Shown here: positions 1-14,749 of the stretch, in pieces
Layout of the letters: the number at the start of each line of letters is the position of its first letter
How positions within the stretch are numbered: the first letter of the stretch is position 1
Assembly (NCBI RefSeq): GCF_000003605.2
Contig: NW_003119443.1
Span: 7,952-43,575 of the forward strand
Source of the DNA: Saccoglossus kowalevskii
Lineage: Eukaryota; Hemichordata; Enteropneusta; Harrimaniidae
DNA length: 35,624 nt
Direction: 5' to 3'
Program-made: the position numbers and the translations under genes
The notes under the pieces: generated by a model
What the model was told of the DNA's origin: nothing
Databases searched by the model: none
Seen by the model: the letters and a program-made list of their open reading frames with translations, nothing else

Positions 1-2257
<2,257 letters not shown>

Positions 2258-2329
2258 CACAGGGGGTCGTTACTTTATGCGGGGCCTACGCTAATTCAGT
2301 GGTCCCGCATATAGTGACGATCCCCTGTG
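2258..2329. repeat. 72-bp near-perfect inverted repeat (hairpin)
   Basis: The arms 2258-2286 and 2301-2329 are 29 bp each, beginning CACAGGGG and ending CCCCTGTG, around a 14-nt loop. Comparing one arm with the reverse complement of the other gives four differences. As RNA, three of these are G-U wobbles and one is a U-U mismatch, so 28 of 29 positions can pair. Size and shape fit a small foldback element or a pre-miRNA-like hairpin. No terminal target duplication is obvious. Confidence 0.8.
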
Positions 2330-3360
2330 TTTGTGCATAGATGAGCCGTGAACCGTCGATAAATTCGTGTTTTCTAGGTAAAGTGTAAATGAATTGTTAA
2401 ATATTATGTAATATTATTTATTTTTATCAACAATGACATAATAACAATAAATATAACTAAATCAAATGAAACATATGATCAGTGAGAGATATTATTCATC
2501 ATAAAATTGAATTACATGGCTGTAATATATGTATAACTGATTTAAATTAATTTATATAGCTGAAATTAATAAATAAATCGATCTCTGCATATGCCAGCAC
2601 GATCAAGACACTCTAGCCACGTTCAGACGGGCACTCAATCCTTAAGCTTAACAACGGGTTATCGTTGTTGCGTTCAGACAGAGATGAGACCGTCACTCAA
2701 GACCAACTCGATTCGAACCAAAATCACACCTTCAGTTGACGAATTTTTCGTAATTGGTAAACAATCCAGAATCAATGTAAATGTTTACGTAATGTTCAGT
2801 TAAATTTCAGTAGTTCAGTTGATATATGTTCTCAGAAGAATCCCCAGAAGAATCCACGCTAATGAGACGTGCATACACGGTAACCTCAATGCATTCATCA
2901 ATTATATTGAATGTCCGGACATGTATATTGAAAAAAAACCCGACGAGATTTGAAGAAATATAGCACGATTAGACCATAACAAATACTTACAAATCGTAAA
3001 ACAAGCTGGTAGGCTGGTTGGTGCTCCACACCGCTAAAAAAACAAGCAACATGTTTTCAAAAGTTACTATGGTAGGACATGAACGTGAAGCTAACGTCTG
3101 TTTATAACTAAAACCGCGAAAAAAAACACATTCAGTCTTTAGAAGTGACTTTATTTATTACTAGGATATTTTCTACTGTTACATTTATTATTTCCAGAAG
3201 TTGAAGGCAGCATTTACAGTTCATTTAAAGTTCAAAGTTCTCGATAATGAAAATAGACATAGAAAAAAAATGTCATATTTTGCCCACGCTCAAGCTGAGT
3301 AGAATGCGCTACGCGTGATGAAGAAATCAGTTTTTTGCTGTTGCCATGGAAACATGTTTT
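2330..3360. other. Non-genic stretch, no supported gene
   Basis: AT-rich sequence with only one short unremarkable frame (plus strand 2591-2803, 70 codons, no recognised domain). I see no RNA gene or clear element. Confidence 0.45.
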
Positions 3361-3478
3361 ACAACCTAACTAGAGTGAAGGTCTGACTAGCCTGCCAAGT
3401 TTGAACCAAATCAGATTTTACCTAATAACTAGGGCGAAGGTGTAACCTGCCTGTCAAGTTTGAGCGAAATCGACCAAC
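3361..3478. repeat. Two diverged ~59-bp tandem units
   Basis: The segments 3361-3419 and 3420-3478 share the order AACTAG-G-GAAGGT, CCTG-CAAGTTTGA and AAATC. They follow a GTTGCCATGGAAAC motif and are followed by a CA-rich stretch near 3525. The CAAGTTTGA...AAATC wording resembles dispersed repeat tails in marine invertebrate genomes, but the family cannot be named from the sequence alone. Confidence 0.55.
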
Positions 3479-3762
3479 CCAAAATAATCACAGAATAATT
3501 AATACGTGAAAACACTTGAAATAACACACACATACACACAAAATTGATTTTAAGGGCAATCCTAGCGGACGGAGCGGATCGCCAATATATCATGTACTCG
3601 CATAAATCGCCGTAAAAAGAATTATTTTGAAATCGAGTTAAAAGACACCTTCAGTAACATACTGCAGCGAAATATATGTTTTCTCTTGCCGTGAATATTC
3701 TGTCATGAATTTGTTTTTGCGTATCTGTTAACCGACTTAATTAACTGATTATTAGCGAATTG

Positions 3763-4682
3763 CTGTGTTACGTCTGTCATCGTTTAGGTCTATTTGAAGT
3801 TTTGGACGGAACTTGGCTCAGTGATTTGGAACTAATTACGAGATATCCGTCGCGATTCTGACAGTTGGTATTCCATAGTTATTAATGTAGTGAACGATTA
3901 ATCAAAAGATATGACGTATTTAGTACTTAGTGTGATTGGCTTTATGATTGAAGTTTACGCCTTAGAGTCTTTTTACTGCTTCGTAATTGGTTAGAGTTTT
4001 GAAAATGAATAAAGAGAGTTTGAGTTGGTCTTGACGAACAGAGCACGATAGACGCAGTAGAGAGAGAGAGCAGTCCTGGAGAGTCGAGTCGAGAGTCCGA
4101 GAGAGTCCAGGGGCGAGCCTTGAGGCAGTCCAGTCTTGGGCGAGTCTTGGTTCAGCCTTGCGAGAGTCTTGGGGATTTTTTCCCCAGGGCGCTGTGTCTT
4201 ATAGAGTGCTCCAAAAGATCGACTAAGACGAGAGTTGAAACGTATTTCGTTATGTGTGCCTTATTTGACTGTAAAGTTAAAGTGACTTTCCCGATCCCGT
4301 ACCTCAAGGGGACGAGATAGAGAGACGAGACGAGTTCCCCCCTGACAGTGTGGAGAACCCCGAGGGAGAAAGATTTCCCCCTGACAATTCCCTGTGTGTA
4401 TTTATATAGTGTTAAACGGATAATAATCTCATTAGACCGCTGAACATTTTCGATATTTTTAATTAGTGCGTATTTGGTCGAGTTATCTACTAAAAGTGAT
4501 CCGATACCTTCATTGCTCTATATGAATTTCATTCAGATGTGTATTTTTCCATTTATCTGAGTATTTTTTATACCTTTTTTGTACATTTTGCACATTGACC
4601 TCTAGCGACACTTTTAGAATAGGTCGTTTTAATTTACGCGACACATAAGCAAGGTATGTTCCCGGTAAATTAACTGGCGACC
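3763..4682 (+). mobile_element. Possible solo LTR remnant (LTR-retrotransposon-like)
   Basis: The block starts near TGTTACG at 3763. It carries a poly(A) signal AATAAA at 4008-4013, then a strongly purine-biased GA-rich stretch (about 4055-4110) and C-rich pieces to about 4400. It ends near TGGCGACC (4675-4682), which resembles the primer-binding-site start that follows many Ty3/gypsy LTRs. No gag or pol reading frame follows and no second LTR copy is seen, so it would be a solo LTR or a decayed 5' end. Boundaries are guesses; an unrelated non-coding region remains possible. Confidence 0.25.
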
Positions 4683-6316
4683 TTGTTTTTTTTATTTTTT
4701 ACACTCGACACGACGGTCTTCTAAAGACATGTCTTGCAACGCTACCTTATGATTAGTGTAAATACAGTCTGCGTGTACACCATTAACACACAAACACATA
4801 TCAAATACCCAAATCTTTTTAGTTGACGAATGTGTTTATATCGAATTGTTAGAAAGATTTTTATTTGTAATTTTCACGCAATTATAAAAAGTTCTAATTA
4901 TAAATATTCAAGAAAGTTGTGTTTGCTCAATAGCAACTTCACGTGACTGTACAGTTGCCTTCGGTGGGCAGATGTGATCAATGTTCTCTATCTTGAATTG
5001 AATGGTGTATTTGTACATGCCATGTAATGAAACATTCACACAAAAGGCCACCATTTTCTCCACTTTGTTTACACTATGCAACTTACAGTGGCGTAAAAAT
5101 GTGTTTTTACCACAGTATCTCTGTAACTTGAAGAGTGTTTTTACCCATGATGCAATGAGAAGTTCAAAGTTAACTTAATATTAACCGTGACTGTGACCAC
5201 TGTTTACTAGTAACACAATGTTTAAGTAAAAAGAATTATATGTATAAATCCAAACTATACCCCATTACCTTTTTCATGAAAACTTGCACAAATTTCAAGA
5301 ACATGCGTGTGACATGATAAAATAGAAACATAGCGTGTTAGCAGTGTTTAACGTTAGTACCAAGTAACCTTTGACCTCCCATTGCATCATGGCTAAAACA
5401 AATGACATTGAATTGGGTTATTGTCTGTGAACATACTAGTAATCCCAGTAGTCACGTGGTCAAATTCAAGCAGAGCAAACCTCGGTCGACCATTTAGTGA
5501 GTGCAAACTTTGAAGAAAACATATTTAATCTATTTCAACACAATTCTTTTATTTCTGTCAATACTACTAATTGGACACGTAAACATTGAATAAGATTTGA
5601 TCTCCTCAAAACAGTTCGCTGTTTGAGATATCCTTGTGTGAATTAAACGATCGTGTCGGTGAGGTATATTATTGGTGGGAATTTGTGTAAGTAACTAAAC
5701 CAAGGCTATTCACGAATTGCATGGGATTAATTTAAACTACAAATTTTCTGTTCAGATAAAATAAGGTTCTTTTGTAGTGTAACATACACAATGTGACTTC
5801 GGAGCAAAACCATCATTTCCGACAAGTATCGCCCTCTAGAAATAAGGGGCTTCTGTGACGTCAAAATGATGTAGATTGGTGTTAGGTATGGTAGACACTC
5901 GTCTTTCATAATATGGCTGCTAAGATCTCGCAGAGAGCGAAAAAGCACGTGGCGCGTTTTTTTACCCTCAAGCAGTGTAATATTCTGTCTCGTACATCGT
6001 GTCAACTGTCCCCTTGAGTATGTAACGATAGTAATCGAAACAATGGACGCGATGACTGATGAGAACGGCGTCTCATACACGCATTTTTGTTACACAACAG
6101 CTTGGTCACTAGAGGGCGCTACTTATAGAGCAGGGTATTACTCGTTGCGACGTTGAATGTGTGACGATCATTAGTCATTTACTATTTGTTCACGCTTTTT
6201 GTCAAAATACCGGTAGCATTGTATCTTATAGGATTTCTAATACATAACAATCAATAATCTACGACTAGAAAGTACGCTATGAGTATTCTGTCTAGTGCCA
6301 TCTTCTATCAGGTTTT
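4683..6316. other. Non-genic stretch upstream of the CAP gene stop
   Basis: No supported gene. A 117-codon minus-strand frame at 5727-6080 has no recognisable domain. The interval 5830-6120 is less AT-rich than its surroundings, with a CRE-like TGACGTCA near 5857 and CTAGAGGGCG motifs in opposite orientation near its two ends (about 5830 and 6110). It could be a small element or a promoter-like region. No AATAAA on the minus strand was found close to the CAP-gene stop codon. Confidence 0.4.
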
Positions 6317-6471
6317 CTAGGATATGGGGTCGGGTACGTTTTCTGCGAAAAGAGTCGCCACATTGCCTGGTGGATCGTATTCACATGCGTACTGCCAGTT
6401 GCCATTGCTATCCAATGCGATATTACAGCCAACACGTTCACTGCTCTTCCATAATACTTGCGTCAAGTGAC
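6317..6471 (-). CDS. LDLa-CAP gene, exon 5 (CAP C-terminus and stop)
   Basis: Starts after TTTTACAACACAG. Encodes GHLTQVLWKSSERVGC and CEYDPPGNV, the two classic CAP signatures, followed by AENV and a short tail to a TAG stop at 6319-6317. Confidence 0.9.
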
Positions 6472-9400
6472 CTGTGTTGTAAAATCAATAGCCAGAGAGT
6501 AAGTAGTCGTTGAATTTGGCATATGACGAAGTGCACCTAAGCTGTCGAGATAGGTCAGCGAACGAGATATGCATATGGTTTGGTGCCTGTTAAATTATTC
6601 TTGAAATAAGCGATATTAAAGTCAACGTTTTGTGTTCCACATGTATAACCACGTTTTGCTCAATTATGTTGGAACGACACGCCCGAATATTGACCGGACG
6701 TTATATCCACAAGGAGCATAATACATGGGTCAACTAGCCACTCATTGGCTATACGTTACCACGTAAGACATAAAGTGACGTAAAGTTGTTCAAGTGACAT
6801 AAAGCACCACACACTGCCATTCACAAAAGACGTTGAGGATCAACACACGGCAATGGAACGATAATAAAGAATTTTGTAAATAGCCATATACATCGAAATT
6901 GACAGTCCAAGTATAATAACGTAAGGAAATAGTTAAAAAAAAGTCTCATATTTTCTAAAGATGAGAAACACGTATACGCGGCTATACAGCCATACAACAA
7001 TTACCCCAATAGGTTTGTACTTGATCGATAACAGCGAAACTCACCAACGGGGTCGATGTCTTCGGGCGTTTTTTCACCAAATGTGTAAACTTTTCTTTCA
7101 TCGTACCAAGCCTTTACAATACCAAATCCTGCAATAAAACAAAGCTTTTCAAAACGACTCAAAGTTGGAAAAGCCAATTATTTTATATAATCTCAACATT
7201 GTGGCAAGTTTGATTAAGTGAGTAACAACGACAACATCAATCATACACATACGTGCTACTAAAGAAGTAACAATATATTACCAGTAGACTTGGAAACATC
7301 AATTGTAGTAAGAGCCAGATTCTCTCCCAAGTACGTGTGCGTCAATGTACCAGTGAGGGCGCTCTTAGTAGCAGCATCCAATGCCAATTCTTCCAAATCG
7401 TCATCCCAAACGAGATCAGGAGTTCCATGCAGACACCTAAAATAGTTGTGGGCTTCTATGAACTGAGGCTTTAATTCGTCGATACCCCCATTCTTGCCGA
7501 TTTTCTTTTGGGATGGCACAGGGCATTTACCGCCTGCTGTGCCCCAGCTCGTCGACTGGCCTGCTGTATTAGTACCATAGTCTGGAAATACATCACATAT
7601 AATGACTTACGCTATATTAAAGTAGACTTATATTTCTTAAAACTTACAAAAAATGTGAAATATCACTGTCCACCTGGAAAACTGATGTGCAGTGAATGGC
7701 ATTTTGTTCTTCTTGGAACTAAGAACTACAGAGAATTAACAAACTGTACAAATTATACTCTGTGGTGGCGCTATTTATAACAACCCGTTTGCTGATGTAT
7801 GACATGTCTGAAAATCATTGATGCCTGACATTCTATCAGGCAAGAATTGCACATGCATTCTATCGCAATTAAATGTAATAATACATGCTCAAAGGTTTAC
7901 TATTACACCCGAGCGACAAAAACTATAGTCAAGTATATAATTGCATTGTACTCACCACAGTCGTTATCATCTGTGTCATCACCGCAGTCAAACAATCCAT
8001 TACATCGTTGGTCCTCAGAAATACACATGAGTTTATTAGGTGAGCTACCAATGCAAGCAAGAGGCTTGTCATCCCCATATTGCTGTTTACACATACCATC
8101 ATACTATGAAGAAAATTAAGAAATACACACAGGGATATCAACGATGCACATAAACAAATGTGAACGATGTTGACTACATATATCCAACTTTTATATATTT
8201 TTAAACTCTCACAAACACAATGAAAAACCCACCGTGATGTCATATATACAACCGTTTATTGTCAAGAAAATTATCAAACTTTCATTTTACACCACAATTT
8301 TTCTATCAGATTATATGATTGTAAGAACCTCTATGGCGAATAGGCTTTATCCCCGCTTTGTCTGTGGAACGCGACGTGTGAGGGCGCACTTCAATTACAT
8401 CAGTGGCTACTCTGAGGTTCCATGCCACTAATCAACCAATGGTTTCAATTAGTAAATGCCTAGCAAGAACCAATGACATTTTTTTAATATTTTTTTTTCT
8501 CAGGTGTTCCCTGTTCGAGGGCCCGATCACCTGGGTCAAAAAAAGGTTAGACTAACATGTGGTATTTTGTTTACTACTTAGCGGCTGCGTACCTGTAGGA
8601 TTATTCTGTGTGTATTTGGATGTTCTAATCTTGGTGTTTTTTCAGTGATTTCTCTAGGTGCAGTCCAAATACAGTAGGTGTGTCTTGTTTACCTGAGTTT
8701 TGCAAGAGTTTGAGCTGGCCGACATGTGCGTTTTTTCATGTGGTTGATTAAAGGCATGTTGATTTCTCATTTTAGAGCCATGTTTCCAACTTTGTTTATT
8801 ATTTTCATATAGCAATCTCATTATATGTTAACATTGTCGTCTGTGGAGTTTCAATTAGTGGTATGAGCCCGTTAGTGTGTGTATCTCTCAACCGTTGTTT
8901 ATTGTCAAGTATTGGTGAGCTATTAGAGGCCACAAAACTGTTTGTTTTGCGGAGAAATTTTAAAGACAGAAACAATAATAAAATCCGTGTTTTATGTTTA
9001 CAGTCATTTTGTAGGATTGTGAGCATGATAACAAGCTATAAATGTAGATCAAACAAAATATTATTAGTAGTATTTTCTTTTGAGAAATTCAACAAAACGT
9101 TAACATTGTCGTCAATGGAAATCTAAATACTAGTAGTGGGATGCGACCTATAATGCCAACTAACTTCATGAAGAGACAACTAACTTAAGACCGCCTAGGT
9201 CGGTCATAACAAATTAAGTTAGCCATTAGCAACAATAGCACTGTAAAGTACATTCTCCGTTAAATAAATAATTTAGACTCGTACATGTACGTAGGGTCTT
9301 TATCATGGACTAAATTAAAGTGAATAAAATTCAATAAAATTAAAGTGAATATAGTGAAATGGGACCAATCAGTTATAATATTATTAGTTATAATAAATAG

Positions 9401-11008
9401 TGTATAACCAATTAGGCCACAATATTCTGAAATTAAATCAAAAAATAAACACAAGGAATTTGGTACACCAACCACTCAGTAAAAAATAAAAAATTACAAA
9501 GTAGTAAAGAACGGGTTTCAGGTGTCTCTCAACTCTCAAGCAATGATGAAAATCACAAGCAATCATTGTAATAAGGTATAATATATAGTAGCCACCAGTT
9601 GGAAATCGTTGTCCTGAGTAACTTTTCAAAATAGTTTTAGATACACAACACATGTACTTGCTTCACTTCACTAAATAGAGTCATATTCGAGCGATGGGTA
9701 TACTAGATGCCGTCTATTATCGTCAGTCTTTAAACAATCTAAGAACAATGGACTTGTTAATGGTCTGAAGTGTTGTGGGCGGGCGTATTCCCATTAAGAC
9801 TAATTTAGGCTATCATGCTGGCAAATAGCCCTGGACTACGTCAAGGATTTATTAACGGAGGTCCTTACGGATAAATATTTGTTTCTTTTATTTGATTTTT
9901 CAAAGTATATATGTGAGTATTTAATGTGAACATTACCCGCTTTTACACATACGTGTTTCCAGTATTGTTAACATAAAGCATACATATTGGCTGTGGAATT
10001 GAAAAAAAAATGTTATTCGCCATCACCACCCAATTTCTAATTTCTCACATGTCACGTCGTTCGAATAGTAATATACGCTTGAGGATCATTTTCTGACAGA
10101 AATCATTAAGAATCATTTCCTCCTAAAACTGATTAAACAACTCTGTCTATAAATATAGCACACGACAAAGAAATAAATATGAAAGATGCTAATATGTGCA
10201 TATTCGAGAGTGAGTAGTTTTCATTCCAATTATTCTTGATTCACCTTTTAATACCGATATTATGTTAGTGTTGAAAACCACGAAAGATGAGCTACCCATC
10301 AGTTTCCATATGTTTAATAGTGTATGTTAACAGGGATGGTGGTAAACCGGGTCATATCATATATAACATAACAAATGACTAAACAAAGTCGTGGTGTACT
10401 CATCAGTCAATATGCTTTTAAGTAGAAGATACATGGGTATGATGATGTGGTTACTACAGTATTGCCGAAATACAAAATTACATATTCTAAACTCAAAATA
10501 AAATAGTGTGCTACGTAGTCCGATGACGAATATAAGAGTTTCACATACCAGTACATTTATCTACTTTTCATAAAGAGTATAATCATCATATCTTAAAATA
10601 CGCAGAAGGAAAAGTACTTTAATTGCATGATGTGATGGTACAAGCCTCACCCATGACATGCTGAATTTATAAATAAACACGCGTCGACACAGGTGTCGTG
10701 TGACGTGTTACTGATAACAAATGTACATTTACCACGAGAATGATGTTATAGACGGAACGCACGCGTCGACGAATTTGTAGTATCATGATTTAGTCACAAA
10801 TCAAATACGTTCATGATTTTTTTCTTTCTTTAGAAATGTAATTTTATTGATAACAGTAAATAATATGACACTTTCTTATATGAATACGAATAATTAATGG
10901 AATTTTAAAAGAATGTACCACTCGATCATCATTACTCACCTGTGGAAGCATTGCGTTAGCCGTTGAGGCTATCACGACCACGCACACTAAAATCAGACCA
11001 ATCGACAT
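6317..11008 (-). CDS. Secreted LDLa + CAP (SCP/TAPS, GLIPR2-like) protein, five exons
   Basis: Joined exons 11008-10940, 8103-7956, 7581-7282, 7128-7045 and 6471-6317 give 756 nt, a 251-residue protein plus TAG stop, with every phase matching (0,1,1,1). Residues 1-19 are a signal peptide ending in an AxA-type site (Ala-Asn-Ala). Residues 28-72 are one LDL-receptor class A module with six cysteines (C28, C40, C50, C57, C63, C72) and an acidic calcium site (D62, D65, D68, D69). Residues about 107-247 are a CAP domain with HNYFR, GENLA, WYDE, GHLTQ and CEYDPPGN motifs; the CAP tetrad H154, E159, E183, H202 is intact. The C-terminus after AENV resembles GAPR-1/GLIPR2. CAP proteins bind lipids or act in defence, venom and reproduction; the exact role is unknown. 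An extracellular location is inferred from the signal peptide. Confidence 0.9.
7045..7128 (-). CDS. LDLa-CAP gene, exon 4 (CAP middle)
   Basis: An 84-nt exon between TTTTATTGCAG and G|GTGAGT. It encodes the segment with VKAWYDE, which carries the second tetrad glutamate. It is too short to be seen by length alone; the CAP motif and matching phases identify it. Confidence 0.88.
7282..7581 (-). CDS. LDLa-CAP gene, exon 3 (linker and first half of CAP)
   Basis: Starts after TATTTCCAG and ends at ACT G|GTAATA in phase 1. Encodes a Gly/Ser/Thr linker and the CAP domain from the IDELKPQF helix through HNYFR to the LTHTYLGENLA segment, which contains the first two CAP tetrad residues. Confidence 0.9.
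7956..8103 (-). CDS. LDLa-CAP gene, exon 2 (LDLa module)
   Basis: Starts after a TTTTCTTCATAG acceptor and ends at TGT G|GTGAGT in phase 1. The exon holds the entire six-cysteine LDLa module and little else, the usual one-exon-per-module arrangement for this domain. Confidence 0.9.
8827..9113. repeat. Short direct repeat inside CAP-gene intron 1
   Basis: A 15-bp identical word (GTTAACATTGTCGTC) occurs at 8827-8841 and 9099-9113. Each copy is followed within about 30 bp by a TAGTGG-ATG word. The copies are 272 bp apart. This may be a decayed local duplication. Confidence 0.45.
10940..11008 (-). CDS. LDLa-CAP gene, exon 1 (signal peptide)
   Basis: Encodes residues 1-23, a hydrophobic leader with cleavage predicted after Ala19. 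The donor CAG|GTGAGT is consensus and leaves phase 0. An upstream TTG/ATG reading of the same frame would run through the TATA box, so the ATG at 11008 is preferred. The following intron is about 2.8 kb. Confidence 0.85.
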
Positions 11009-11061
11009 TCTGTAGAAAATATTGACGACGCCTGGATGTGTCACTACTGGAACTGCGCATA

Positions 11062-11073
11062 CCTTTATATATA
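11062..11073 (-). promoter_or_regulatory. TATA box of the LDLa-CAP gene
   Basis: The minus strand reads TATATATAAAGG here, 54 nt or more before the ATG at 11008. A start site about 30 nt downstream (near 11035-11042) would leave a 5' UTR of roughly 30 nt with no upstream intron required. Confidence 0.6.
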
Positions 11074-14000
11074 CTTGCAGGATTAAAGCCATGGAATGTT
11101 CTATTTATATCAAGGGATGATTACAAAATAGACTTGTTAACTAAGAAACTATGGGAAAAATACACTTTCTGCTAATTGCATTCACCGTGACAAAATTATG
11201 AAATACGTTGATACACTATCATATACCAATTTTGTTCCGAAATACTGGCATTAGATTTAGCCACCCTACCTGCTTCTTCACCTCTACGTTTAAAGTGAAT
11301 GTCACGTTGCGTGTCGAGTTTCATGGTATGATACTGATACCACTAAAGGCCATACACCAACCTATCGAATACATGTAAAGTACATACACACCATATGTAT
11401 TATATTCTTGGAAATGAAAAACAATACAAGAATATTTTAAAGTGTAAATCTCCATATGTTCAAATTAAGAGTATATTTTGTTATAACAATAAAGAAAAAC
11501 AGTTCTCCGTCTCTGCAATTTGGTAAAAGTATTCAAAACCTGAACTCTTCAAATATAATACATTTTGTCGTTCTAAGTCTTTTTTTTTTGTGTCTAAAGA
11601 TACGCAAGCGCATATTGCATGAATAAGTACTTTCTATGTCCCCGGCCAGTGTAAATTTACTGCTATGGATACGTAACCCATAGTACACGTTGGTATACCC
11701 CGTTAAACTATTCATTTCGTGACGACACAATCAACTGAAATGTCATGTACGGTTCAACTCGGGGTATCGTTTACACAATCCACCGCGAATACAAACATGA
11801 TTGTATTCTAACTCTACACGTGTGTACAGTTTATAATTATGGATGATATATTATTTATCTGTAGATATAGCTTGGATCAAGCGTGTTTGTGTTGTGCTTA
11901 AGTTAGAAATGTGGAACATTGTCCGACTCCGCGTTATAATGTTATTCAACGGGGTATTAAAATTCACGATTATCATAATATTTCACATATATTTCAAATA
12001 TTGTAGTGTAATCTTCGTTGCAATTATTTTTTCGAGGGTAGCGTCTATAACCAATTCAATCACTATACCATATGGACATATATTTAACTCAATTAGTATA
12101 ATTATATTATATGTGAGTAATGTCAATCAATATGTCAATCCTTGCCGTGCCCGGACCGGGTGAGTTTCCCGTGTGTCACTTACTTATTGTCAGCCCCTTT
12201 CCGTGGCAGAGATCGCGTTAACGAAAAGAAATGCAAAGATTATTGAACTAACGTAGAGAAATGTGTAATTCTGTCCTAAAACGGGTGTAAATCATATCGA
12301 CACATCAAATTAAGGACATGCGTATAGACACATTCACGCACGAGAAACGAACGTACACATCCTCATTATCCAAAATTAACTAGCACCACCATCAACCACT
12401 GGTAATAAATTTACACATTTTAGCACGTCATTGTTTAATTGTGCAAATTTGAGAGTCTGTGGCAGCAAAACTGTTTTTCACACAGTGAGGTTTTCTCTCA
12501 ATATAACTTCTTTTCTCTAATATAGCTTGATAGGGCCTCCATTACTGTTCTAATAAATGCGATTAATATATGTCACCACAGAAACCATACCGTAATACAA
12601 AAATAGTCAAATAATATCGAACTGACACGCCAAACCTATCGATTACACATTTGCATGATAAACGATGTCACGCTCATTCTAGTGTGACTGGGTATTTTAA
12701 TGTAAAGAAGTTATATATGTGTATATATGCAGCCTTATTTAAAGTTCTATCTCAATACAAATTAAGTTAATATACTCGGTATCACTTACTTCACAAAACT
12801 TTGTAGTCGAAACAAATAAATGATATTAATATATATTTGTCACGTTATCTCAATAATAATTATTCTCAGCATCGTTCAACCCAATTTTCCGATACGATGC
12901 TGGTAACCATGCTTTCGTAAGATGATAGTTAATATTAGAATTTTCCATTGTGTTATTATTCTATACTTAAGGTTAGATTCACTGAAAGTGGTTATTATCG
13001 TTATTTTGTAACAGCATGTTTAGTGAATACACTCTAACCGTGTATACGGCCATTGTGTTATAGAATAGATGGTATTTGATTGTCTTCGTAGTGGTGTAAT
13101 TGATACCCCAGTGCGAGAATTTTGAAATTAAGCCATGATAAATAAATACGAGAAATTTCGTTTTGCCTATAAACACATTATTACAGAGGTGTGTATTTAC
13201 ATGGAAAGTAAACATCGCCCACTCAGTAAAGTATGCGTAACACAGCTTAGTTTTGCCACTTAAACGCAGTGGAGTCGAAACGTGTCCTACTGTGTATAAG
13301 CATTATAGATTCCTTTTACGAATCTGAGAGTCATTGACTTTCCCTGGGACGGCATCATTAATATTGTTTGATTTCGTACGTACTTGTGTATTTACATATT
13401 ATTTACAGTGTATTTTTTAAAAGAGAATGGTGTTAAAATAAGCCTATAGTCAAGCAGTGTGCAGCTCCTCCATTTACGACTCGTTTCAGTATTCTATTGC
13501 AAACTGGAACGCCGAGTGTGTTTGTAAAATTTAATTCCTCTTCAGATTGAAGCTGTTTCAATTAGGTTTATCAACACAACTATGAAATTCAAGATAATAA
13601 AGGCATCCATGATAAAACTCAGTTAAATTTAATCACATTTCTTGAACTCTTTCAACTTGTATATTGGTGTTCATACATGCATTCAGCTCGATTACCGTGT
13701 CCTGGAAGATTGCCATGAGGCTGTTTCAATATTCGGGTCGCTAAAACTGTATGTCCACCTCTGTTGCGGTGAACATTTGTATAATGTAAGGTACTTTACC
13801 ACCGGAGTTGGCACAGAAGCACAACATGTACAAATGAGCACAAATAAAGTCGTTCACAAGTCGTTGTAATATTCTTTTTATATCACACGCAATTTCACAC
13901 CCGACGCTGGCATTTCTGGCCACATCACCAACACATTTGTCGACTTCCTTATCAAAAGTATAAACATATTATCTGTGTGTGTATTTTTTATCGAATGTAT

Positions 14001-14749
14001 TAACAAGTCAATTAACTAGTATTGTATTTGCAATTTGCATTTTATTATTCCCAGAGATACCTTACGACAACGTGAACGCTTGCAATATGGACGGAAACAT
14101 GTAATTCTTTAATATTGTTGTCCTATATTTCTAACCAAATTGTTCTCGTCCATAATACTTCTTCAAAATTCTCGGAACAAAGCAGAAGCTGGTATTATAA
14201 CATTAAAAATATCCGTAACAAATCTCGGCCATTACATAAGGATCGAGAATAATTAAGATCAAATATCGCATAACGCCCCTTTATTTATTGTACAAATATA
14301 CAATATCAGTACGCGCTCGTGAAGTTTATATAATTGCATCTTCAAAAGTCTATAAATTTTAAACTAAGGCGGACTATAGGAAACCAATTATGGCCATATA
14401 TTTGTTATCAAAATAATCAATATCACATATGATATCATAGAATACAACCTTTACCCTTTCCTGATTGCAAATAAATTTAAATTATCTATATCGATCTGAC
14501 AATCGAGGACATCTTCAATCTGTTTCTGCTCCTATCCTAAGCATGGCATATTTCAAGCCCCAGAATTCATTTTTGTAGAACCCCAGAGCTTTGTGCGCCT
14601 TTTTGAACACACAACTTGAACCAGTGTCACTCGTTTTGAGAATAATGGGCGGACAAAGAAATTGTGCAGGGGATATACATAAACAAATTAAAATTCCGGA
14701 AAAATATAATATTAATAGTACATATATAGATAAGACAATCGTGTTTAAA
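11074..14749. other. Intergenic region between the CAP gene and the B-box array
   Basis: AT-rich sequence with no supported gene. Open frames such as 11843-12163 (plus) translate to Ile/Tyr-rich low-complexity text expected from AT-rich DNA. A small inverted repeat (CAGCATCGT/ACGATGCTG, about 12868-12905) and minus-strand AATAAA hexamers near 14280 are the only items of note. Confidence 0.5.
14280..14289 (-). other. Candidate poly(A) signal for BBX-A
   Basis: The minus strand reads AATAAATAAA, two overlapping AATAAA hexamers, about 460 nt after the BBX-A stop codon. It is the nearest canonical signal I found; position alone supports it. Confidence 0.4.

Noticed and set aside
11843-12163. 106-codon plus-strand frame
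   Set aside because: Ile/Phe/Tyr-rich translation typical of AT-rich non-coding DNA.
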